Positions 50,573 to 64,000 of a stretch of DNA of 64,000 nucleotides are shown here, one piece after another. The stretch comes from Plectrocnemia conspersa. Lineage: Eukaryota > Arthropoda > Insecta > Trichoptera > Polycentropodidae. Position numbers and translations under genes: made by a program. Positions within the stretch are counted from its first letter, which is position 1. Each line of letters opens with the position of its first letter. Location: NCBI GenBank assembly GCA_009617715.1, contig VTFK01000008.1, forward strand, positions 1,488,001 through 1,552,000. The letters are read 5' to 3'. The notes beneath the pieces are model-generated. The model saw only the letters and a program-made list of their open reading frames with translations. It was not told the DNA's origin and searched no databases.

Positions 50573-53500
50573 TAGAACCATATAACAATATGGTCTGAAG
50601 TTTTATGTGAACTGTATGGACAGGAACAATGTTTATGCGCGAGGATCACATAATTAGTACTCAATGATGAAAACTAATCGTTTCGTTTTTGAAAATGTAT
50701 ACAAATATCGTTCACGCAACCATCCGATTTTTAACATGGCAACACTCCTGGGAAATCAGGGTTTGTTTGCGTCAAGAGTTGGCGATTTTTAAGAGCACAG
50801 TGACCAGACATTAAGCCAATAAAGCATTTGTGGTATACTTTAAAAGTATTTTCCAGCGCAACTGCAAATCCCAAGTCGAGCTGCGAGAAAATCGCAAATG
50901 CAGTGAAGAAAATAATTATCTCAATCCATAAGACACTATAGCTGATAGTATTACGACTGTAATTAAAGCTAAATGCAGAAGGAGCAACCACCTACATGTT
51001 TTATTTATTTATTTTTGTAATGAATTATTTAGTCTATTGACATATTTACTAGCTTGAGCTAAGGTTGTAAATTTAAACCATTCACAAACCATTTCACATA
51101 TTATCTCAATAGTTTAAAGATACTTTTTGATGTTTTTTTGTTAAACAGTGCAATTAAGTTAAAAATATTTATTATACTTAAACATGTGCCGAAAAAGTTC
51201 ATGGCGAGACAAATTAGGTTTCATTTTTTTATAAAAATATTCCAATAGTAATATAACAGATTTATATAAGCTGATAAAATAATCGATAATCTTGCATTGC
51301 GATTACATTACGATAGATGGATATGGAAATTGACTTATTATATTATGATGAATATGTAAATTGACTAGATGACTTGATGTGGCAAAATCATCATAAAATG
51401 CGTCATTTTCACTCTAAACATTTAGCAATCTGACCTCAAAACATACGTTTATTTAATTGGCACAAAGTATTTTACCCTAATATGTTAAATTTTACATAAT
51501 AAATTAAATATAATAATAATTGGGTTATTTATATTCTATCTATACACATATAAAAAAATGACAGATATTGCTAATTATATTTATAGTAACGTAAGTTTTC
51601 GTGTAGCACGTTATACTTTTTATGAAAAACAGTAATAAAGTTTTTTTCCTGATCATCTGCGAAATATGTAAAAATTACTTTAAAGGGCAAATTTCTGACC
51701 GTCTGTATACCTACACTTTTTCAAGATAAACAACTTTTAGTTGTATTTACTAAGTGGACCGCATGCCAAAAAGTTTAAAAGGTCTTATATAAGTAAGTAT
51801 AATATGTATCTAAATTTAATTGCACACACTTACTTAAATTTATTTATAAAAAAATTAATGACAAGATTGTGACTGTGTATTTATTAATTATTCATATAAT
51901 ATTTAAACCTCAGTTATGAAAAGAAAAATTGCTTGAATAACGCTTTCACTTGAAATGTGTATACATCAACAATCCATTATATTCATAGAAATGAGCCTTC
52001 ATGTCATTGTAACCTTCAAAGCAAAATCTCATAAGCTCTAAACTTTCCGTGAGCCGTGACATGTGTCATATCCCAGTAATTTCTAAAGTTATACGATAAA
52101 AGACTATTATGAATTATCTCGTTCCACGAAAATTTATTCCGATTTAGGCTTTCTATATATATAATAATTTATTTATTTTAGCTAAACATTAATTCATTAA
52201 ATTGATGTTGTACGCTTGACCTATTCATAGAAAATAGCCCAAGATGATGATAAATTAAGTATATAAATTACTCGAGTGCTTGTCAAGAATAATTCACCTC
52301 TCTATGCTACCTGCGATTTATAACTGAATTAGGGATTTGATTAATTATATTAATACTTGCATGTATGAAATTGGAAAAACATGTTTTGTTGGCATTTCAA
52401 ACCTATATATAGTCCCTTATTTAATCAATCATGATAAATTTCCGACAGGAAAGTCCTATATATTATAGGTTTATACATCTTAAGCCCTTATCCTGGAAGC
52501 TCAGTCATATTTCTAATAAAACAGGAAGTTCCTGTAATTTCCCGAGAGTTTAACACACACAAATTAATTAATATGCAAATATGCTTTGAAGATTATCACG
52601 TTAAATATATTTAATAAATATTTAGCAATTTAAAGGATAAGCTTTCACGTCGTGCATTATATATTGTCCTTGAAGAGCATATGAGAAAGCTTCTTTTTTC
52701 AAAAGCTCGTCATCGGAGAATCTTCTATTGTGCAGGCTAAGAATGCTCTATTTATGCAAAATCTTAGAAAACAAAGTAATTGTATATGTGTATGTATTAT
52801 ATTACACTGTATTTATCTTCTATAATTAATGTATATTTATTTTAAAGGATAAAAATGTATTAAAAGTATTGTAAATACAAGATTCATTCCTCAATCGTCC
52901 CAATATATTTTCTTATAAATTATGTTAAAACGAATACATAAACATATAAGAAAGAGCTACCTTTTGTGTGTTTTAACAATACACTTATATATAAACCCAA
53001 GTAAATGCGTAAATAAAATTTTACCAGAACATTAAACTCATTTTCTATGAAGACATGATAAAAAGATGTGTTATGTCTTTGTTATATGATATATTATTTC
53101 TCATGTGTGGAGAAGACTGAAAATAATATTAGCAATGGCGCTAAAAATTTTCCGCAAACAAAATACACAATTCTCTAGATGTGTATTACTATGATTATTA
53201 TGGTGAACCCAATAGTCGTTTGCTAAAATTTAATAACATATTTCTGCACTGGTTCCTTTATTGCGAAAAATACAATTTGTGAATTTTTCACAATTAAAAA
53301 AATATATTAAACTGGTGGCTTTGTGGGACAGATAGCTTTGCCTTTTTTTTTGACCACGAAAAAATCAAATAAACGTTAATAAAATTTAAATGGAGGATTC
53401 TGTATGCTTTATGCTTTGTCTATGTATATTGCAAATATCATATTATTAAAAAAAAAAAAATTTTATCTACAAAATAATAAGTAATTTATCATTAAAATGG

Positions 53501-53954
53501 CAAATTTAATATCTTATTTTAATTAGCATACATGTCAGAAATTTAAATGATAAAAAAATCTAAAATCCTTATAATTTCGTGCAAAAAACGCATTAGTTTT
53601 TATGTAATACGGTTGAATTTTTCAGAGCGTCTTATCATTTATTTGAGGGTATGTCTACAATATTATTGTGTGATTACTTAGCCAAATAACCGTCAGCTTA
53701 TGTGGTAAATTATTTATAAATAGCTAGTCTATAATTTTAAGTAAAAATTCTGATATTATTGTGTATTCGTCTGAAGGTTAAAGTTTGAAGACTAAAATTA
53801 GATTAAGAGAAAAATAATACAATTGGTTTAGATCGAGTGATATTACGAATATAGGCGTTAAACTGCAATGGATATTACCAAAGAGTATATGTGAAACATT
53901 TGATGAATAAATATGGACAAACCAATACATTGCTAAAAAAATTCAAGCATTGAT
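50573..53954. other. AT-rich sequence, no gene recognised
   Basis: A slightly GC-richer minus-strand frame at 50731-50991 (86 codons, with a hydrophobic WIEIIIFFTAFAIF stretch) matches no family I know. The remainder is featureless AT-rich DNA. Confidence 0.45.
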
Positions 53955-54050
53955 TTCGATACGTGAGATCATCCGAACTATATCCACCAAGTGGAGCTAC
54001 GTCAAAGCTGCGATCTAGGAAGCAGCCGCTTCCCTCTTCACGTATTTTTA
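53955..54050 (+). repeat. Dispersed repeat family B, copy 2
   Basis: The partner of the minus-strand copy at 29230-29345: CACCAAGTGGAGCTACGTCA and GCTTCCCTCTTCACGT are shared. The copies differ in the roughly 30 bp between these blocks. The type of element is unknown. Confidence 0.55.
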
Positions 54051-57000
54051 GAGATTCTACGAGAATGTATTACGTATCAATAAGCGATAAAACACTAATT
54101 ATACGTGATTCGAAAAAATCACATTAAGAGGGCATTACCACAAGTTAAAGACACTTTGAAGCTTATTAATTTTGATTAAAAATAACAATAATTAAGGATT
54201 GAACCACAGCTTTTTTTCAAATTTAATCTTCTTTACGTAAAAAAAAATCTTTTGACAATTTAAATTTAAATATGTATCAATTTTCATTTTTAATATATAG
54301 GTCTTATTTTTGTAGTAAACATATTAAATTAAGATAATAAACTTAAATGGCATTTTACAGTAAATACGTATATGTATTATACCGACTTTAATGATAGTAG
54401 AAAGTAAGCAAATTCGTATTTTTTTATATATTTTTGTAAATATATAAAATATTTTTTTTCTCTTTTATATAAAAAAAGTTTAACATACAAAAAAAGAGGC
54501 AAATGTGGTCCGATAAAAAGATATAAAAAGCATATTGCCGCCGCAAAGCGTTCGAATATCGTCGTAAAATTTCGCTATCATATATCAAATCAAGATTTAC
54601 ATTTGGGTACAATGGAGTCAAATCTCTTTTGTACAATTTCGCTATATAAAGTGCAAATTGTGTGTGGACAAAGCTTGTTTCTTATGATATTTAAATATTT
54701 TCAGTATTGCGATTCAATTATATTAGTATATTGTAATTTCCTAAGGGCAATCAACAATCGCCTTTGAAATGCACTTGCAAATGACATCTAGGATTGGTTC
54801 ATATTCCGCTTGAAATAGCAAATGTAATGTTACAATATGGACCATAGCACAGCATGGTTACTTTAATTAAATTCTCTTATGTACTTAAGAAGGTACTGAG
54901 ACACAGCAAAATTCAAATAAAAAAACAATTATGCTATAAAAACGTATCTAGAAAATAAAATTAACCCTTACGAAAAACGTTACAATTTCTTAATTAGTTT
55001 TATTGATTTTTTATAAACTTTTATAGCTTTATTATATTAAAAAAATATACTAGATACCTTAACATGGCAAATGAACAGTTCAACTCTATATTGCTCTAGA
55101 AAAGTATTATAAACTTTAAGCTTTGACTGAAAAGATTAACTTTAAGCGTTCACGCACTCTTTCAAAGTGTTTACAGGCAAGACTCTTCGTTCAGTTATTA
55201 ACTAAACTACTTGAAATTTTAGTCATGATTGACTGATTTTATTGTATGATCATATTCGAATTGCGTGAACGTAATTTGCGGTCGTGCTAAGTGGTTCTTG
55301 GCAGTGGGTTGTCAATATAATATTGTATGAATGGGGTTTTGTGTTGGATGAAAGATCGTCATTCACCATTCGCCCCTTCGAATTCGCTTCAAAGCTCAAT
55401 AACGATAATTTCAACGACCTTATGCAGATTTTCCATGTAAAAGCTTAAACTGATGTTATATCTACAGTAATAATAATATTTATATTTTATATTTAATGAA
55501 TATGATATGAAGGAAAAACTTTATTATGGAAGCCATTAATGATGACAAATATGACTGAAACCATTTTAAATATAAATAACGCTGTAACTAATAGTAGAAA
55601 GTGATTTCTAATATTACAGAATATTAATGTAGATTAAAATCTATATTACATTATAAAATTTAAAATATACATAAACAATTTTTTTTTGGATATTTTACAA
55701 TACGTTTCACAAGATAAATAATATTATTGGAAAAAATACTGATTCTTCTCATAAAAATAATAAAAAAATTGAACGTATGATTTTATGTATGCTAATAGAT
55801 AAATCTAAATAAATGGCTTAAGCAAACAGAAAAAATCAGATATTAATGAGATTATAAAAACATAATAAAATGTTTGCAATTAGCACGTTATTTTTGTCTG
55901 ATATTTATGTCAAAATTTGGTTTTATAATATAAGTAATTTGGAAATTATAAAACACGTCTTCCTTATTTAAAAAATGTAAATAATAATTAAAGCAAACTC
56001 TTTCCATATATCATACAACAGATTTCACTCTTCGCCAATTTTCCCAATAAACCATCCCCGCTTTCAATATACAAAAAAAAAAAATAACAAATAATTTCGT
56101 AAATAAATCTTAACTTTTCCACTTGTTTGCTTTCCGATCACGACAAAGCAAATTTCAATACAAGCTAAAATGCCATTTTGATCGCGTTTAATACGAATAC
56201 TTGTATCCAGGCGAGAGTAACATTCGAAACGTTTTATTGAACATTTCTTTTGCCATCATATGATATATAATACAAAAAAAGACAGACGTTTGACAAATCA
56301 GCAGAGAGGAAATTTGAGCAAATCGTAATGAACCCGTTCGTTTAGTGATTCGTTGGAAAATTCAGTGTATGTGTATTGATCTAAAAGAAAAAATAGTCAA
56401 AAATAGAACCCGTAAAATTTACTGCATGATTGCTCGCTTAGATAAACGGGAAGGAATCGGGAATTAAAAATACGAGCTCAGCCGGTTAAACGAGTAAGTT
56501 AATTAAGGCAATCCATCAAGAAGGCATCAAAAGCTTTTACAAAACGTGATAAAAGTGAATTATTAATATTTAGACAATTGCTCCAATTCGCACGAATACA
56601 ATTTGCTGGCGAATTAGTACGATCATTAATTAATTCGCAGTAATTATTTATTTGTGAAGTAAAATTTACGAGAATTTTCGTAACGGTACAACTTAATACA
56701 AATATAATATTTATGTGCAAAATATATACATATATACATAAATTAAATATTGTAATAAAAGTCATTTAAATTAACGCTTACTCATCAATGCACATTTGCT
56801 ATTGTTTTCTTATAATATACATTTATAAATGAGCATCTTAAGACCAGCCCTAATTAATTTATAATATTGTAACATAAATAAATTGCTAATCAATATATAT
56901 GTATATATATATTTATATATAGCTATGCTATTAAAAAATCAATAAGATAGAATACACTGATTTCCATATTTAGAGTGAAATAATTTCACAGCAAAGGATT

Positions 57001-57239
57001 AACAATAAATAGTTGCCATATAGCTATTGTAACAAACAGGAAAGACCGTGTACGTCAATAATGAATCCCATATAAAGCTTCTTTCCATTTTCTTTCTTAT
57101 ATATTGTCTTTAAATTAATATAAGGTACCTTCAAATTATACCATAACATGTTTATATTGCACTGTCTTGCGTATAGTTTCCTACATTTTAAATGCTAACT
57201 AACCCAATAATAATTTATAGTTGTCTTGTGTATATTATA
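54051..57239. other. AT-rich sequence, no gene recognised
   Basis: No motif, transposon end or conserved protein seen on either strand. Frames at 54424-54636 and 56499-56765 look like chance. Confidence 0.55.
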
Positions 57240-57305
57240 CAAATAGATTGATAATCAACTAAGCCTGAAGACTTAGGTTCAAATTCTACATGAACTCCGA
57301 TGTTT
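57240..57305 (+). mobile_element. Probable tRNA-derived SINE head
   Basis: ATTGATAATCAACTAAGCCTG, then AGACTTAGGTTCAAATTCTA with a B-box-like GGTTCAAATTC, then GAACTCCGATGTTTTTAAATT. This is the head-plus-AT-rich-body layout of the other SINEs here, but the A box is weak. Confidence 0.4.
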
Positions 57306-57339
57306 TTAAATTTATATTATGTCTAAGAGACCTAAATTA

Positions 57340-57610
57340 ATGATCGCGACTCTCTAGGGCACTCTAAAGTCGGTCCCAACGCTCAGGAGAAATACATAAA
57401 ATATTTAGCACTACTGGGGTGGGGAATCCGCTCACCATCAAAAGCTGGGTGCCCGCCCATAAGGGTTGGACTCATAGGGCCCTAGTACTGGTAACGACAG
57501 AGGCGCACGCAATAGATAACACGTACTTATACCGCCACTTAGCAACTTTAAAAAGTGCTAGTACACCAAAAATGCAATGAATTGTATCCCACGACATTAG
57601 TATACAAATA
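57340..57610. other. GC-richer unclassified block
   Basis: Contains CACTACTGGGGTGGGGAATC, GCTGGGTGCCCGCCC, AGGGCCCTAGTACTGG and GAGGCGCACGC. It directly follows the SINE-like head at 57240 and could be the body of a longer SINE or another repeat. No coding frame was recognised. Confidence 0.35.
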
Positions 57611-58010
57611 CAAATACGATCCGTACTCCTTCTTGTAGAGATATCACAGAATTTTTCTTTGAATAGCTACAAGCTACTACATATTCGAAGACGCTATAAT
57701 GCAAATAAAATCAAACGCAAAGATATTTTTTTATTTAACTATTTATCAAAATAATTTTGTTCTCCATAATTTTTTAAATGCAAAAACTTTTTACTATAAA
57801 TAACTAATGTGACTTATACATAATTCAAGGTAAGCTCATAACATACGAGTTTCAGATTTTTCAACGCTCAAAGTCATTTAAAATAAAGTGATAAAAATAA
57901 TATATACTATATTCATACAACTTTATAATTGATTTGTAATACTGACAATTAAAGAACACTGCGAAAATCATACCGAAAAATATTACTTAAGAACATTGAT
58001 ATATTAACAC

Positions 58011-58072
58011 ACTAGAGATTACTATACTAAAACTAGAGATTACTATACTAAAACTAGAGATTACTATACTAA
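58011..58072 (+). repeat. Tandem repeat, 21 bp x 3
   Basis: Three nearly identical copies of ACTAGAGATTACTATACTAA plus A, starting at 58011, 58032 and 58053. Confidence 0.95.
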
Positions 58073-60279
58073 TTTTCAGTTTGAGAAACATGAATATTTT
58101 TTTGTAGCTTCAGGTGCTAAGTTAAGTGAATGGTTATAAATAGTCTTAAATGAATTTAATTTATTTATGATCTTTTTGCGTTTTTTTCGTTAATTTATTT
58201 TATGTTTTTATTACTATTAGTTTTATTTTATTTTTATGTATTATTAATCTTGTAACTAACGGTTATATAAAAAATTAAATAAACTTGTTTTAAAAATAAA
58301 AAAAAAAATCTAGAACGAAATAAAATCTATAAAAATTGTAAGTAAATATATAAGATCCCCATGAGAAAAAAAAGTAACTATTAAAAAACAAATAAACCAT
58401 GTTTTTGTTACAACCAAATTTTAATATGATAATATAAGTATTTATATTAAAATATTATCCCTTGCAATTGTATCAGAAAATGTATTTCTAAAATCGTTCT
58501 AATAAAATAAAACTAAACTAAAATATCTTAGCAATGTGAGCTTATATTTTGTAAAAAAAAATCTGACAAAATTTTATTACAAATAAAAAATACCCGTTTA
58601 AACATATTAAAAGAGCTTTATGTTTGGGAAATATAATAAAATCCAGAAAAGCAGTGATATGAGGCTATATCCGTTGTTTGTTATATGTGACGCTCACAGA
58701 CTATATTTAGTTTCACGCCAATCAATTGACGCAAAATTTTAGTTGAAAATTATATTTTATGTTACAATAAAATGACCCTTTTATTAATTATTTGGTTTTA
58801 CTTGCAATGAAATAAACCCAGAATTTAAATAACAGCTACGTCACTTAATCACATAAAGCAAAGCTTTTTAATTTCGTTGGTTACAAAATATTTTCCTTAA
58901 TATTATTAAAAAATAACAAGGCAAAAAACGAATATTTGAGTTAATGTTCATATTTTAATGCCAATTAATAATGTGCTTTTATAAAAAGTTTGCGATTCTG
59001 CGTTTTTCTAGTCATTGACAAGTAGTAGTAATTTTATAAAATAATGTTGCTTAATAGCTTAAATTTTATGCCAATTTTATGTTTACATTTTTTATAGTAC
59101 ATTAACATACATTAAAACCCAAATAAAATTTAGTTATTGTCCTCGATTCTGATCCGTGAGATTAGGTAAAGCTCCGAAAAAAAATATCTCAGTTAAAATA
59201 GGACTCAAATTTTATTTATAATATTTAATATAACGAGTTTCATTATTATTTTAGTAGAGAGCACTAAATACAATAATAGCATTAAAAGCACTTCTCTATT
59301 TGTAGCTGTTACACAACATTACTATAAGATTTGCTAAATACAATCAAATATATACTTAAGTAATGTCAACGGTGATGTAGGTTAACTTTGCTCAAGGCTT
59401 TGCACATAATCTGTTCCATTTGCGTGCAGATATTTAAACTATTCGCCATGATACCTCAAACGGAGTGGCGATAATTTAATTGTTCAAAAGCAAAAAGTTA
59501 TTCCTGCCACACTAAAAGCTACATTTAACTTTTAGAAAATGTTATTAAATTTTCTGTTCATGATATAATTTTATCTCCCGCAATAATGGCATGAGTTTCA
59601 CTTTGAATCTCATTTCCCAAAGGACAGTTTGCCATGGAATACCTTAGAAAGATTAAACAAGTGTCCGTGCTCTATTCGGTGTTTCTAACAAGGATTAAAT
59701 AGTTTGCTCCGCCATTTTGTATTTTACAAGTATGCGCCAAATTAAATTTGTACACCGAGTCATAAGTGTAACTTTGTGACATTTAATTGGTATACATGTA
59801 AAGAGAAAAGTTAATCATTCTTATAGTCAAAACCACATCAAGTATGCAGAGAAGAATTTTAATAAATATGTATATAAATTAGACAAAACATGATCTGATT
59901 ATAATAAAATATAATTGACGTAAACACTACTGAACACGAGTAATAAACTGGCACTATATACACTAATTAGAAATTATGTGGGTCGTATAATTAACATTCT
60001 AAAAGTGAAATAAAATGATTAATACACGAAATCCCTTAAAACGCGTAACCCTTGTTATATCCTTTGTACAATTAAGAAATAATTTAATTTAATGAAATAT
60101 TAAAATTATTTAATATATACATCTACTTAATTATATACATACATATAAAAAATAAAGTTAAAAATAAACATTTTTATAGATGTATATATATATAGAAATT
60201 AATAAGATTTAAGATATGTAAACATTAAACACCAATATATTTTTATGGTTATTTTTCAAGAGTCTCGTAAACAACAGGA
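58073..60279. other. AT-rich sequence, no gene recognised; possible LINE 3' tail
   Basis: 58140-58310 is T-rich and ends in AATTAAATAAACTTGTTTTA then a poly-A run. This looks like the 3' UTR and tail of a decayed LINE on the plus strand, but there is no coding part to confirm it. The rest shows nothing. Confidence 0.4.
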
Positions 60280-60490
60280 AAGGGGGTCGCGCGCGATTTG
60301 TGACTGACGTTCGAGCTCGTCGCCTACGCCGTAGCGACTGAGCGTCGTAGTCCGTAGACGTTGGCCAGTAATGCAATACAAACACCCACATGTATATAAA
60401 TTCAAAGATATGGTTATACAGAGTCGTGGCGATGAGTTGAGTAACCTAGGCAAGTGCCTAAGGCATTGACTTAAGGTGGGTGCCACAATA
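60280..60490. other. GC-rich patch with CCTAGGC/TGCC motifs, unclassified
   Basis: 60280-60370 is CG-dense (GTCGCGCGCGA, CTACGCCGTAGCGAC, CGTCGTAGTCCGTAGACG). 60445-60485 reads CCTAGGCAAGTGCCTAAGGC then TTAAGGTGGGTGCCA, resembling ends of some hAT-derived repeats. Minus-strand frames across it (60209-60391, 60256-60486) match no known protein. Confidence 0.3.
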
Positions 60491-62309
60491 AATTTTAGAT
60501 GCTTACAAAAATGTTTTCTTGTTATTGTAACAATCCATAGATAGCTGTTATAAAATTTGCAAATATAAATATGTATAAGGAGTTATGTTTTATTCGTATT
60601 TATGTTTATTTATATTTACATATGTTGTAGATATTGTATACTAATATAAATTATATAAATAAAACATAACATGTTTCTACATACATATATTGCTTCTAGT
60701 GAGGTTAAAGACAATAAAACTGTCTTGAGAAAACTTTCCAAATATAAATTGTAAATACATGCCTGAATACCAAAATAGACATATCAGATATAAAATGATA
60801 AAATAATGTCTTTATATTGTTCCGTGCTTCGTAGAAGTAAATAGTACGTGACATTTTCCTAATTTTATTATATAGTGTGGAAACATTTATATATATAGAA
60901 AACATACTAGAGTTTATTTATTAAAAGTTTTAATTTAATACGCTTTTATTGGCTTAAATTATGCTGTAGACTAATTAAAACGTTCGACACAATTTTGTCA
61001 AGATATTTGCATTATTAAGCAAGTTGAATTAATCTTTAGAGGCACACACGAGCTGAAATTTGCAAAGTCGCTGTTTTAACCAAACTTAAATAACCCAAAT
61101 TTGATCGAGCAATAATAAGCTGAGCGATTCTATGGAGACTAATTAATAAAATGCTGTATTTAATTACATGTACATATATTTAAACAACATTTACAATCAA
61201 TTTTGGAAGTAGTTTTGTTTACAATTTTAATTAATATGTCAAATAAAAATAAATTCATCCATATATTCGAAAAAAAATCGTTTTTTGCATTTTCGAATAA
61301 ACCATATTTTAGCGGCCTAATTAAAATATTGTTAATGATAATAAGACACTAGTAAAGTATCTCATAGTTGAAAGTAATTAACGGTAATCCAATTTTAGAT
61401 CTATACCATTTCCAAACGATATCGAGAAGTGAATCTACAAATTCCATTGTTGCCGGATTTATGCAATCGCAAAAAAATGCACCTATTGTAACACTAAACA
61501 GTCTAATTGGATATAAATAAAAAATAAGTTAATGTTTTTTCAGTTTTCACAATGGTTTTTTCCAGCATTTTTCATTTCATTATAATTTTTTGAATTTTTG
61601 CAAAATTCAATAGTCTTATTTTGTTAAAAATTTAATTTGTACAAATATTTTTTTAATGCTTTACAAATGCTGAATAAAAAGGCGGGTCCATGTTAAATGA
61701 AAATATGCATGCTTTTTTAAAAAGTTTAGTAGAGGTCAGAAGTATTTAAATAACAAAAACTTTTTTCGACTACTCTAATTAGTCTTTTTTTGCTTCGGTA
61801 ATATAAAAACAACTATAATAATCAGATACGAACAAACTGCCTTGCGCGGGACTTGCCAGATTGCAAAAATGTATGAAGGATTTTCACTAAAAAATCGCAA
61901 AAAAGAAATCAGATTGCCTACAATTAACCCAAAGTAAGCTATTGCTTCAAAACTTTCAGTAGTTGCATAAGGCTTAGGAGTTTTGCTCCGTTAGCAACTA
62001 TAATTTAGTCAGGCTTTGCTTCAGTACACTACGCAAACTGAAGCTAAGTCCGACCACCTACCTAAGCTGTCGCGATAAATAGCCACAGACGGGAAAACAG
62101 AAAAAAATCCTACTTAAAAAAATTTAATATAACAATTTTATATTTTCAATTCTGATTTGTATCCGGCAACTTATTTGAGCTTTTGAATTCAGATATAATA
62201 CCAGATGTCTTTTTTTACATTAAGAATGGTTTTGCCAATGTCTGGCATGAGATGGTTAAGTATATAATTTCTTCAATGCTGAATCCTCGCTTTTATTTAT
62301 CTGAATAAT

Positions 62310-62519
62310 TTAAAACAACCTGTGTGGCAGAAATTTTACGTTTTATTTTTCAAAGTTCCAATGGGAGTCCCGCAAAGAAGTATTCTTGACTCCCATCTGT
62401 TCTTTTTCATTCACGACGTTCTGATACCACATAACGCTTATTTTAAATTATTATATAGTAGTAAATTAAGCAAAGCCAATAGAATATCTATATCTTTTAA
62501 TAAATATATACTAAAATAA
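62310..62519 (+). pseudogene. LINE reverse transcriptase fragment
   Basis: The plus strand reads VPMGVPQRSILDSHLFFFIH, matching RT motif [20 protein letters not shown] with degraded glycines. Neither motif A upstream nor YADD downstream was found, so the fragment is small. 60491-62309 and 62520-64000 show nothing else I recognise. Confidence 0.6.
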
Positions 62520-64000
62520 TTACTAATGTTAGGTACTCTACATTATATAACTATATACTCTGGTTTTAAAGCTATATATAAAATAAATATATAGATAATT
62601 TTAAAAAATTTAAGAAAAATACAGAAATTTTAGCTTAGCCTTAAATTACCAATGATTGGTTCAGGATTCAGAAATTCAAACATCCGTTCAGAATTTTCGC
62701 CTAAAGTTTCAACTTCACTTTCGACTTAGAATAGAGATTTCAGCCCAAACTATCCAGCGGAGCTAACGTCGACTCTACACAGACAACTTCTATAAAGTCC
62801 AGATAAAACTACGCTTTCACTTTAATCGTCATCTCGAATATTCGAGAGTTGAACTATATGTTTATAGATGTTTTCTAGACTATGCGATTAATCTTGACAT
62901 GCACATATTTCCACAATGAATTAAAAGAGAGTTTTAGTTGCTGAGCTACATAGCAATATAAAGAATAACAAATATCTAATATCTAAATAAAAATTTTTGA
63001 AACCATTGATAATATAATTATAAATAATATGCTAATTAATTATGTATACATATGTATATAACATATATTTAAAGACAGAATGCCTGAACTTTGCTGAATA
63101 TTAATATTTTAACAGCTAAGAAAGCAAACACTTTCAATTGTAGTGTTCTTGGCTTTATGTTCGTTTCATTTGAACTATGAACTTATAAGTATCTATAGAT
63201 AAATAGAGTTTTAATGACACAATAGTAATGTTTTTTTATCACGGTATTCGATTATATCATTATTTTTTTAAATTTATTTCTCGTCGTATTTTTATTTTAA
63301 GAATCGGATTAAACTTTAAGCATTAAAATAAGTTACGTTAAAATATTTTTTTAACGTTGTTCTTTACATTAGTATAAGCCCTGGTTGTAAGCAAAACGTC
63401 GTTATAACCATTGTTAATGTGGCCTGGGTATAGCTTCCATACCGACGCTTAAATTTAGCTCGGTATTATTGCGTATCTTGGATTTGTATAACCCTTGTTA
63501 ACAATATCCCCATTAATAAAAATCAGGAGTAGTGGAGTCTTGCGACCTTGGAGGGCAAAAGTTACACGGTGTTCCAAACAATATTTTTTTCACCAAACTT
63601 TCCTTTTACATATTCTCAAACAATAAGTGGTTTGTATAACATGTTTAATATTAAAAGAAACAGATAAGAATTCACGTGCAAAATTCGGAAAATAATCTAA
63701 TATTGCAATAAGTAGCTCTAAAATGTATACTCTTTGACTGTTGTAACTTTTCACAATTCGCTTGTATAATAATGTACTAACTAAGAGCATTGCGCTTTTC
63801 CCCCTTTAGAACGCTCTATAGAGACTTTAGCTCCTTTTTATATAAGTTTATGCATTACATTTAATTATTAATTGAAACAAATTATTTTCCTAATTTTTCT
63901 GAATCGCTAATTATATAACTGTAAAACAAGATTTTAATGGTAAATACAAAACACATGTTTTGTACAGTTATACATTCATAATGATTTTGTACTTTTAAAT

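Overview
The window is AT-rich, intron-dominated animal DNA, almost certainly from a holometabolous insect. Three things point that way: an insect neuropeptide receptor gene with canonical GT..AG splice sites, a load of decayed insect-type transposons (hAT, piggyBac, mariner, Jockey-like LINEs, tRNA-derived SINEs), and long (TA)n microsatellites. I could not decide the order; Lepidoptera or Diptera are both possible. There are no bacterial features, operons or CRISPR arrays.

The one convincing protein-coding gene runs on the minus strand. It is a class A GPCR that I identify as the RYamide receptor (RYa-R, the NPY-receptor-like CG5811 family). Exon 1 (47620 down to 47009) encodes the extracellular N-terminus and TM1-TM4. 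Exon 2 (4558 down to 4360) encodes extracellular loop 2, TM5 and intracellular loop 3. The exons join in phase across a 42.4 kb intron. The exons for TM6, TM7 and the tail must lie left of position 1. Exon 1 carries a one-base excess in an A6 run (47429-47434) that breaks the frame between residues 64 and 65. This is either an assembly error or a real lesion.

Nearly everything else is repeats or relics. From left to right these are: a DNA-transposon relic with terminal inverted repeats (282-1540); three same-strand copies of an unrecognised moderately GC-rich repeat (about 2205, 7015 and 37370); a LINE fragment (8252-8449); a piggyBac relic split by a hAT element with a perfect 8-bp target duplication (9178-11960); a GC-rich, frameshifted GPN2 (GPN-loop GTPase 2) pseudogene (12170-12641); tRNA-derived SINEs (23850, 33557, and possibly 39003 and 57240); two mariner N-terminal relics; Jockey-like reverse transcriptase relics (26694, 38200, 41425 and 62310); a small hairpin MITE (40683-40829) sharing a conserved core with the element at 282-1540; and a transposase C-terminal relic (44285).

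The most striking structure is at 43874-44078 on the minus strand: two complete minimal hammerhead ribozyme motifs 164 nt apart, in an insert between two (TA)n tracts. Both keep the catalytic core. Their stems differ in sequence but still pair, as in the ribozymes of Penelope-like elements and retrozymes. Right of the receptor's first exon (47621-64000) I see no gene. That side holds a 1.55 kb element with roughly 100-bp inverted ends, a 31-nt-period GTCGGTGA array beside it, a 21-bp tandem repeat, and scattered LINE and GC-rich fragments.
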